This document shows positions 54,468 through 64,000 of a stretch of DNA of 64,000 bases, piece by piece. How positions within the stretch are numbered: position 1 is the stretch's first letter; every line of letters starts with the position of its first letter. Source of the DNA: Steinernema hermaphroditum (taxonomy: Eukaryota; Nematoda; Chromadorea; Rhabditida; Steinernematidae); assembly GCA_030435675.1 (NCBI GenBank), contig CM059621.1:9610001-9674000 (forward strand), in the 5' to 3' direction. The notes beneath the pieces are model-generated. The model saw only the letters and a list, made by a program, of their open reading frames with translations, did not search any database and was not told where the DNA came from. A program made the translations under genes and the position numbers.

Positions 54468-55897
54468 ATGGCTCGTACTCGCAGCACGCCTAATGGTTCC
54501 AGCAGCACGGGAAGCGGCAGTGGTAAGGTGTTCCTCATGCAGCTGTTCTGATCGCCATGTTCTACAGGATCCTCGCGAGTTACTGCATCCGGAATGCGAC
54601 TTCGCCCACGCCCCCTTCTGAAGCCTCCCGAAAATCTTTCGTCCGTCAGCAGCCCCGTGATTCGCAAACGCCAACGTACGCTAAATACTGGCGGTCGTTC
54701 ACGAACCGTCAACAACAGATCTTCTGGGGTCGCTGAAAATGCGGCTCCTGCAGAAGCTCGACCGGCCTCCCGGTTTGCAAGAAATCGAAACTATCCCCGC
54801 GCCCGTCCACCGACTCCTCCTCTGAGAAGACCGCGTTTGGCTCCGAACAGCGACGATGATCAGCAGTCACGGAGCTTGTCAACGGCAAATAGACGTCCGC
54901 CCCGTATGGTTGCGGAGCGGTCACCAACTCCAGTTCCTCTGAGGTATCATCTGATCTTCTAGCTTCTATTGTAAAGTAATGTTTGTAGACTGCGTTCGAG
55001 AAGCGGTCCTGGTTTTCCTCCAGCGCCGCATATTATTCGGGTATCTACTCGTGGAAGAGTTCGTCATGGAGAAGGTGACCCAGGTACATCGTCTACTGAC
55101 GTTCTCCCAAGTAGCCTGAGACGCTACCGCTCACGCCACACCGGGAACTGGGAGACGGCCACTCCGTTTTTCTTAACTTTAAGAGTTGAAGTAAATTTAT
55201 TTGCCGTCGCTCACGTTACGAATGTTTCATTTATAGAATCGCGAGGCTGCACTTACTTCCGATCTTGACCATGTTCAGTTTCTCAGTAGAGGTATGTTTC
55301 AAAAGAAACGTAAATTGAACAACTTTGTGCTGTAGATGATCATGATCGCTTACGTGCTTTCATTGATGAACATTATCCGTCCGAGGAAGCTGCTGATGTC
55401 CATAGAGATATTATGCGAGGTAGGTACTTGTGCTTTGCGTTCTTACTTCTCATTGATTTAGCAGTACGTGAAAACTTCGAGGAAATTCGGAGAAATATGG
55501 TGAGACGCCGGCAAGCGGAAGAAGAGCGCCGTCAGCGACTTGGTGAAGCGTGGTTAGCGCGACTGTCACGTCCTCGGCGTGGTGCTGTCCTCAGATGTAA
55601 GGCGTGGTTTTGTCGACAGTTCTGAAACTTTTAATTTCAGACCTCCCTCGCAGTCCTTGTACCATCTGCTTCGAGGATGATCCTGTGAACCCGGTCGGGT
55701 GCGAGTCTTGCAACCAATTGATTGGTTGTAGCGCGTGCGTTGGGAAATGGTTCGGTACTTCCAACTGCAGCGAACTCGACACGAATGTTTCGGTTGGTTC
55801 TAACGACAACCACTCGAAATGTCCGTTATGTCGCTTTCCGTGGGAGCGGGAACCCGCTGTCTTCAGCGCAACCTGCGATCCGCGACGGAAGAAGTAA
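54468..55897 (+). CDS. RING-like zinc protein with basic disordered N-terminus
   Basis: About seven short introns join into roughly 390 residues. The first half is Arg/Ser/Pro-rich and disordered (RPPTPPLRRPRL and similar). Then a helical, charged part (EEIRRNMVRRRQAEEERRQR) leads to a C-terminal Cys-rich domain: CTICFED, CESC, GCSACVGKWF and CPLCRFPW. This is a RING-type spacing with a large insert between the third and last pairs, so it is probably a ubiquitin ligase; no closer family is recognised. An acceptor TCTTTCCAG lies 48 bases before the ATG. It converges with SMC6, with 110 bases between the stops. Confidence 0.75.
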
Positions 55898-56007
55898 GAT
55901 TTCGTTTATGGATAGAATTGATAATATAAAGTTGTTGGTCGCTTGGAATACGCATTTTTATTAGTACACGAACCCGAACAATGTGAGATCTATAAGAGCG
56001 GTCGACG

Positions 56008-59000
56008 TTAACGCCTGACCTGAGGCATTCTGAATATCTGCACTTTCTGTTTGTCTTGAATATCTTGAATTCCCTGAGGTGTGAAGAAGAAGAACTGGTA
56101 GGAACTGTATCTCTCCGTCGCTACATGTACCAGGGACTCCATCACGATGCGGCGATTGATCATGTCCATGAAAACGTCGAATTCATCTGAAAGCAGATTG
56201 ATCACAAAAGAAGGTCGCGCGCGAGCATACCCAGAAGTCGGAAGGGACATTCGATGCATTCCCATAACGCAATAACGAAGCTTGCTGTAGCGTAGGAGCG
56301 TTCGCCTCCGCTGAGCCCTCGCAGGTCCTGTGACTTTTTTTGGGACGGCGCGGGATCAGTGTAGTGTTTGTGGGTTTGCACATGAATGCTGAGTGACCGG
56401 TTCTTGAAGTCGACGTCCAGCGTACCGCCATAATTCCGCAGATGGAGTTGTCGCACAAAGGATAGCTGGAGTTTGTACGTCAAATGGGCCACGAGTGTCT
56501 GGAGCTGCTTGTATCGGTTCAAGAAAAGCTGCCGCAATCTGTCGACCAGGCTTTCATACGCTTCCACTTGATTTTTCAGAGTGTGCACCTTTTCCTTTTT
56601 CTCTTTTAGAAGCTCATCGGTCATCGGAGGTCCTCCCAATCTGTAATGTAGCATATGTATGAGTGTGCGTGGTACACAACACTTACGCTTCTTCATATTT
56701 GCGCAGCTCTTCCTGTAAACGCCGCTTGGCGTCCTCGAGCTCGTCCCTGGGTGGCACCTTAGCGACGTCCAATGGAGGAACGTTGCGTTCGGCACAGAGC
56801 TGCACTAATTTTTCTTCCTTCGCGGTGATGCTTGCCCTACAATATGTACATATGCACTCGTTTCATAAACTTATCTAGGTGTCCTACCGATAATTCAGAG
56901 CCTCTTGCTCTTTGGCGGAGCTTTTCGCTTCATATTCCGAAATGCGCTGTTCACAAGCGGTCGCCTTCCGCTTCTTCTCATTGATTTGGTTCCTTGTCTC
57001 CGCCCTCTGGCGCTTAAGCTCCTTTTCCTGGCGAATATGGCCTCTGATGTCCTCTTCGAGTTCCGACACTTCCAACCTGACGCGATCCATGTGCTGCTCC
57101 TTGTTGATAAGTTCCTCCCTCAGATCTTCGTACTCCTTCTTGATACGTTCCATGTTCAGCTTTTTCTCTGCGATTTCTTGTTCCAGGTTGCCCAGCATCT
57201 CAACGTCCACCTCCAGACTCATTTTTTGCAGTTCCGGAACGATCTGCTCGCGTCGCTCTGCGCATCGTTCGATGCTGCTTCCAATCTTCTGGTTCTCATT
57301 CTCTGCGCTTTTGAGCCTCTGAGCCAATTCGGTAAAGATTCGATTGGCCTGGAAATACTGAGGTGTTCAAGGAAACTTCGAATGTCAGTTCACTTCGCCG
57401 AGTTCCTGTGAGATGTTCGTATACTTTGCCTTGGCTTCACGTGATTCAGCTTCGAAATCCCTGCGACTCCCGGATTCTCCATCATCTTCCACCAAAAACC
57501 TGGCCCGGTACGGCGTATTGCTGTAGAAACGATAAGGTCTGCCGGCGCTGACAGGGAACGCTTCTCCAAAGTTCGGCGTTATCGCTTTTGATGCATTCCG
57601 TGGGGGCTAAAAACTCGTATATGAAACACACTTCCTGGCGCCGCTCTCACAGATTGGGACATAAGCCGTCGCGCCTCGTCATCGGAGTCCAGTAAAAGTA
57701 CACCTGCTGCTCCACAGTCTTCGACCAAGTTATTGTAAACGTTGTCGTCGGACACAGTAATTGCCCTCAAGACCGTTCGGAAACTCTCGTCAGGCTCGAA
57801 TCTGGCGATGTTGAGTCGCCTGTCATGAAATCTACAATGGAGTGCAATGCTGAGCATAGAATCTGCATTCCAAACCTTTGGCAGACTACGGTGGGTTTGT
57901 ATTCGATTCGATTGCGGTCAAGAAGGTCGTAGAACGTCTTGCGATCTTGGCCACTGCCGACGAGGAAAGTGCCCATTTGCCGCTTTAGGACGTATTCGAC
58001 GACGTCCGTCCATCTTCTGTCAGCGACGGACACGAAGGCACCTGCAGAGAAATATACATTGCCATTCTTTACAACTTTGAACACACCAACTGGCCCGATC
58101 GGAGGGCGATCAAACATATGGGCATTTTGGGCAATAATCTGTTTGATCCTTGGGACATCCCGGCCGAATCGCGATTCACGGTCACGGCGTATATCCTCCA
58201 TGCGTCTCTTATCTCGCTCGATGGTTTCCACTTGATCCTTCGTGTTTCTCAGCAGCATCTTCACTCTCTTTAGCTCTTCTTCGGCTTGATCACAATCTCG
58301 TCGCATATTTATACAGTTTTCTTGAGCCACAGCCTGGAGATCCCTGCACCTCTCCTCCTCGTCCATAACCCGCTCCAGTTCTCCCTTTAGTCTCTGTTCT
58401 TTATCTTTCTGCTCCTCGTAGTCACTGAAAGCCAAAATAAGAGCACAGTTCCTTCAACTTGGAGACGTACATTCCCCTCATGTTGCGCAGCTGCTCGCTC
58501 AGAAGTGCCAACTGGCGTTCCGTGGAAGTGCGAAGATTGACGACCCTACCGATCTTCGTTTTCAGGTCAGCCCTTTCATCGAAGAACCTCTGTCTTTCAG
58601 CTTTCTTGGACTGAACCGTTTCTTCCAGCTCCTGCTTTCGAGTCATGAAATCTTCGCTGACTACCGTCGTATTTAACTCGCTCTGCAGCTCCTCAAGGCT
58701 TTCATCGATGGCATTCTTCTTGTCATTAAGATCATTGATCTTCTTCTCGTATTCCAAGATTTCCTTTTCGCAGAGAACGATCAGTTCCTTGTCTTCTTTC
58801 AACGGCACCCATTCCATATCGCACTCAATTTGCTGAAGCTCTTCGTTTTTTTCTCGAATCTTTATCGTTGCCAGAAGACGTTTCTTGCAATTGTGATAGT
58901 CCCTAAACACTCGGTAAATAATCACGTATTAAAATGATCAACTAACACATTGAGATCCTTGAGAACAGTCTTGAAATCTTCCAGTTTTATTTGAATGTCA

Positions 59001-59887
59001 TGTAGTTCTGCACGTGATTCGGCACACTGCTGATAGCAGTTGCCTAACTTTGAAGCTTCCATGAACATCTAAACGCTGACTATGATTTTGCAGGGATGGA
59101 GGAAAGGCTTACGTTGAACAATTTCTTCGGTTGGAGTTCTTGCAGAAACTGACGTGATCTATCCTGAGACATCCACACAACGGGGTTTTCGAGATCGATG
59201 TTGAAGCGTCGGCATATTTCGTCAAGGTCGCCCTTTTTCTTCGAGACGGTCTCCTCCTTCTCAGGTTCTGTACAACGGGACTTCAACTCATATGTCGAGC
59301 CGCTTTTCTGGTTGATGATACGCCTCACGACAATTTGGTCCCAATATTTCGGGTGCTTTCCTATTCCCTCGTTTGTCAAGACTATCGTGACGCGGGCGCG
59401 GTTCGTTCCTTCTCTGATGTAGGCAGCGGCACTGCCGCCACGGTCGTTGGAGCGACCTTTACCGCCTAGTCCCAAATTTATCGCAGCGAACAAGGCGCTT
59501 TTGCCACCTAAATAGCAAAAACTGACGATACCGCAAGTCAGGTAATAACTTACTTCCATTCGATCCTCCGATGTATGTACAGTTTCTGTCTTCATCGAAC
59601 TTCACAAAGAGGTGCTTGTGGCACATGAAGTCTTCAAGCTCGATCGAAACGAGTCTTCCGGCGATGTCGCACTCCTCCTCTACAGTATCCTCAGGTTCCG
59701 AATCCGCTGAGAGCATGCTGTAGTCCTCGGTGATGGTGTTTTCGTTCGGAGATCGATGGACACCGCTTCGAGTGGAGCAGCCATGGTTTCCACGAACTCT
59801 CTTCACAACTGGCGTATTCTGGGCAGAATCCTCGCTGTTCACGGGCGCGAGCTCAGTGCGCCTCTTTCGCGTTCCCGCGGAAGACAT
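56008..59887 (-). CDS. SMC6: Structural maintenance of chromosomes 6 (SMC6)
   Basis: SMC6 is the ATPase partner of SMC5 in the SMC5/6 complex for DNA repair and chromosome segregation. The N-terminus (MSSAGTRKRR) is followed by DFMCHKHL and a Walker A GSNGSGKSAL split by an intron. Next come KKLFN and long coiled-coil segments with a hinge in the middle (GPVGVFKVVKNGNVYFS region). Then come the ABC signature LRGLSGGERSYA and Walker B DEFDVFMD, and the end at FRMPQVRR. Exons are separated by introns of about 40-55 bases, and the total is about 1,050-1,100 residues, as expected. An acceptor CATCTCAG lies 5 bases before the ATG. An in-frame extension upstream to 59941 has no support. The gene is divergent from RPN11. 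Confidence 0.95.
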
Positions 59888-60460
59888 TCTGGCTGAGATG
59901 ACAGTCCACGGAAACGAATATCTGAAAGAAGCACCGAACAAGTCACAAGAAGTGTAGAAGGTGTAGACGAGACGATGCCATGTCGAAAGAAGGGCGTACG
60001 AGGAACATTATAACAGGCATCGTCGGAATCCGAGGGTATTTCTGAAACCCCTCCACGCACAGTTGGAAATATTTTCGAAGAATTTGAAATTGAGAAGAAA
60101 TTCAAATCCGAGGGTCCCATCACGAAGCAGAATGATACAATCGCGCGCCGCCTGCAAGGCGACGCCCCTCGCATCACTTTGAGTGGTTAGAAGCTGTTGG
60201 AAGCGTCGCCTTCTCATGGAATCACGCACGTTTAGGATCACCTTTGCAGAGGAAAAGAGCAGCTAAGCCAGAAGTTTATCCGTAGTCTTTAGACGCATTG
60301 TGTCGAATCGATTGAACGGCGCTTTTCAAATCTCAGTTGTCATCTTTTCTTCTGTTCGCACTTCGGTTTTGCGAACTCTGATGGCGTGAACATTGTCCTA
60401 TCGGCTTCTGTATCTCTTTGGCACGTTTTTTGATTTGAAATGTTCCAGAATCAAAAAAAA
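59888..60460. promoter_or_regulatory. Divergent upstream region of SMC6 and RPN11
   Basis: 573 bases between two start codons. A dispersed repeat (59965-60185) occupies the SMC6 side, so the true promoter space is small. AATTTCAA/TTTTC-rich DNA and the acceptor TGTTCCAG lie just before RPN11. Confidence 0.45.
59965..60185 (+). repeat. Dispersed repeat, copy 2
   Basis: Partner of 46080-46280. An open frame ending LQGDAPRITLSG is present here, but it does not continue in the other copy. It is best taken as a non-coding repeat within the SMC6-RPN11 promoter space. Confidence 0.5.
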
Positions 60461-61539
<1,079 letters not shown>

Positions 61540-61739
61540 ACTCTCGCCGATGGCGCCATTTGTAACTTATTCTTTGTGAACATTTTACTTGTTTTATTAC
61601 CTTCGTAAATGCCTATTAAATCTTCCCGATAAATGTGTTTGGTGTGACTGGTGACATGTGCCATTCGATGATCTCTGTGGACGAGTCCTTGAGGGCACAT
61701 TCTGGTTGGTGAAGTATCGGCCGACTCTTCAGTTCCAGG

Positions 61740-63024
61740 ATGTTCTCGATTTTGCGGTCAGTGGAGCATGCTCTGGTGAGCGGGCGCTGGACGCGTTTCT
61801 CTGTCATGGGCGCGGATCTGAACTTGGAGAACGACGACAAACGTGTAGTATTCATGATGATCCCCGGGAACCCGGGCAACGAAGGATACTACGAGGAGTT
61901 TGGGCGCCACCTCCTCCGGAACTACGGAAACTCGAAGGCGCTCTTCTACACCGTTTCCCATCTGAACCACGTTCCCCTCCCTACAGAGTTGCGCCAGACA
62001 AATTCGCCGTCCGAATGCGGTAGGTCGCCAGAAGTGAGCCCTTCGAGCCCATCGAATTTTCAGAGCGTTTTCGCCTCGAAGATCAAGTGAGTCACAAGCT
62101 GGAGTTCTGTCGCCAGTTCCTTCCCAAATCGGCACGGATCTTGTTCCTCGGCCATTCCATCGGATCCTACATGATGCTTCGGATTCTGCCCAAGCTCATC
62201 ACGGATGGCTACGACGTGTCGCGTGCCTTCGCCCTTTTCCCCACCGTTGAGCGCATGGCCGATGCTCCTAACGGCCGCCGTCTCGGAAGCATCCTCTCTG
62301 TATGTGCTTCCGTGCATCCCTATACCCCCCGCGCTTCAGTTCTTCGACCAGAACGATTGGCTAACTCGGATCATCGCCGGCGGCCTTGAATACCTCCCGA
62401 GGGCATTCAAAAGCTTCCTCTGTCGGCTACACTTGGGTTCCGCCCCCGAGTGCATAGTATCGAGCGCCGCGGAGCTGGGCTACTCCACAGTCATCCGCAA
62501 CATCATCCACATGTCCAATGATGAGCTCAAAACTGTATGTCCATCATCTCCTCCGTTTCTTACGAACATGTTCAGGTGTGCGACTTCGACGAAACTCTGC
62601 TGAAAGCTGGCGATGTCATCCATTTGTGAGTTTTTCGGTATATCCTGTATAGGGTTGGCATTCAATTTTCGTGGCAGGAGCCCTCTCTTTTTTTGCGAGA
62701 GATTTCTGACGAATACAATAGAAAAACCTTCGACTTTGCCGTTTGAGTTAAGTCGGAAATTGTCGAGTCGGACTTCGCCGAGTCGAGTCGAAAAAGGCGA
62801 CTCGAACTCGACTCGACTCGAAGTGCCAACCCTAATCCTGTAGCCGTTCGCGCTTTAGCTACTACGGAACTACCGACGGGTGGTGTCCGCTGGAGTACGG
62901 CGAGGAGATGAAGAAACGCATTGCTGCCTCGCAGGTGACCATCGACGAACACGGATGCGAGCATGCCTTCGTCATCGGCGAGAGCGCAGTCATGGCACGA
63001 GAACTGATAAAGCACATAGAATAG
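61740..63024 (+). CDS. LDAH: Lipid droplet-associated hydrolase (LDAH)
   Basis: LDAH is an alpha/beta hydrolase on lipid droplets linked to cholesterol ester and triglyceride turnover. Five exons give about 300 residues. Visible: IPGNPGNEGYYEEF (oxyanion part), nucleophile elbow GHSIGSYMMLR, FPTVERMADAPNGR, and after the last intron YYGTTDGWCP with the catalytic Asp and EHAFV with the catalytic His. The last intron (62627-62858) holds a MITE; without it the intron would be about 40 bases. An acceptor AGTTCCAG ends one base before the ATG, so a trans-spliced leader would sit almost at the start. It converges with CDC16, with 83 bases between stops. Confidence 0.93.
62650..62834. mobile_element. 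hAT-type MITE in the last LDAH intron
   Basis: Ends TAGGGTTGGCA and TGCCAACCCTA are perfect 11-base inverted repeats, flanked by an exact 8-base duplication ATCCTGTA (62642-62649 and 62835-62842). The right half is made of GAGTCGAGTC/ACTCGACTCG words. No coding capacity. Confidence 0.92.
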
Positions 63025-63107
63025 ATCTTCAATAATTTAAAGATTAAGGACTACAGACTACAGCCTTACAATAACGATAAATCTGAAAAGACGTCGCTGG
63101 TTCCAAG

Positions 63108-64000
63108 CTAAGTTTCCATTTCGTCGAGGTCGTTCGACGCGGCCGCTCTCGCATGGCTGCAATGAGATAGCATTACGAAGAAGAAACAGAATAGCGAGCG
63201 TACCTCCGGGTATTATACTGACGACTTGTGCTTGTGCGCTGACTGGAGCGACGCCGTGGGGCGTCCCTCTTCTCAGGAGCACGCGATGTGCCTTCGCGGG
63301 AGAGGTTTACGGGCTTCTTGATGGATACACTTTCCATTTCTGCGCGCATCTGCCGCAGCATTTCGTCAACGGTGGTCATGTCTAGCTCCTAAAATTACCG
63401 AATGAGCACAATATTGCGAAGATGGAGTCATACATCGGAACGGTCCACTTTCGAGTACAGAATCTTGTCAAGGTCCTGCGACTCGGTCATGTATTCGTCC
63501 AAGCACTGCTTCAGAATCTGGAAACGTTGGAGTCAGCTGTGTCAAAACAAATTATGTCTTGCCTGATCTCTTGGAGCTTGCACCAGAGCCTGGTGGACGT
63601 AGTGCATCGCCTCTTGGATTTCGCTTTGTGAGCCATAGCACAACGACAGCGCTGACAGGGCTTCGACGTTCTTGGGGCACATTAGGAGTGACTTTTTGTG
63701 ACAGGCAATAGCCTCATCGTACTTCCCCATTCGGCGCGCAACGTGGCCCAGATTCTGAATCAGCGGCTCCCAGAAAGTATCGTAGTTATAAGACAGAAGC
63801 TGTCTTAAATTCAGACCTTCTTCCTCCCAGCCAGTGACGGTGCAGAGTGCTTGAACCAGCAAATCGTAAGCCTCTAAAATCCTCAGATAAATACATTTTC
63901 TACTCATAATCGCAAGCACCAGCATATCGCTCCTGGTTGTACATCAACACAGCCTGTTCCTGGATTACAATCGGATGACTGGCTGAAATGCTAGCTGCCA
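63108..64000 (-). CDS. CDC16: Anaphase-promoting complex subunit CDC16/APC6 (3' part)
   Basis: CDC16 is a tetratricopeptide subunit of the APC/C, which drives mitotic exit by ubiquitinating securin and cyclin B. The gene runs off the right edge, so the N-terminal half is missing. Visible TPRs include ERYAEAYDLLVQALCTV, EPLIQNLGHVARRMGKYDEA and CHKKSLLMCPKNVEALSALS, closely like the human repeats. The linker ILKQCLDEYMTESQDLDKIL follows. The C-terminal tail is Arg/Ser-rich, then reads HARAAASNDLDEMET and stops; the last 47-base intron (63150-63196) was placed to give this end. Without it the frame continues into a basic tail, so the last 15 residues are tentative. Confidence 0.88.

Noticed and set aside
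59888..59941. Upstream start of SMC6 at 59941
   Set aside because: The acceptor CATCTCAG lies between it and the ATG at 59887, and the extra residues are not conserved.

Overview
The window is nuclear DNA of a small-intron bilaterian animal. Nearly every gene is cut by many GT-AG introns, most of them only 40-50 bases long. Several genes with no visible upstream exon have a strong 3' splice acceptor (TTTCAG, TTCCAG or similar) only 1-17 bases before the start codon. That is the usual sign of spliced-leader trans-splicing, as in nematodes, rotifers, tunicates and some other groups. The LTR element with an envelope-like segment and the RTE-like retrotransposons look nematode-like. However, a clear tektin gene, a protein of ciliary and flagellar microtubules, is unexpected for a nematode of the Caenorhabditis kind. 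The species therefore cannot be fixed from the sequence.

Layout. 0-9.4 kb is dense host gene space: a short unknown gene, PEX2, SDHB, RTEL1 and a divergent seven-helix receptor. 9.4-17.5 kb is GC-rich and holds a tektin gene and a homologue of human C1orf21 (DUF4612), separated by a 760-base foldback element. 17.5-31 kb is a mobile-element zone: a foldback with a TA-flanked MITE nested in one arm, a 5.5 kb LTR retroelement with apparently identical LTRs but no pol gene, tRNA-like SINE heads, hAT-type MITEs with 8-base target duplications, and RTE-type reverse transcriptase remnants. 31.4-41.5 kb is one large gene, probably the apical-junction protein AJM-1, ending in a MYND zinc finger. Then come DR1 (NC2-beta) and a peptide-type GPCR. 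46-51.9 kb is a second mobile zone. 52-64 kb is dense again: TCAIM, a RING-like protein, SMC6, RPN11/PSMD14, LDAH and the 3' part of CDC16.

The genes are mostly housekeeping and do not form one pathway. There is a loose genome-maintenance and cell-cycle theme (RTEL1, SMC6, CDC16/APC6, RPN11). SDHB and TCAIM are mitochondrial, PEX2 peroxisomal and LDAH a lipid-droplet protein. The most unusual content is in the mobile DNA: paired-arm foldbacks carrying tRNA-like Pol III boxes, nested insertions whose empty sites can be read inside the window, and a pol-less gag/envelope LTR element carrying an exact 41-base array of small hairpins.
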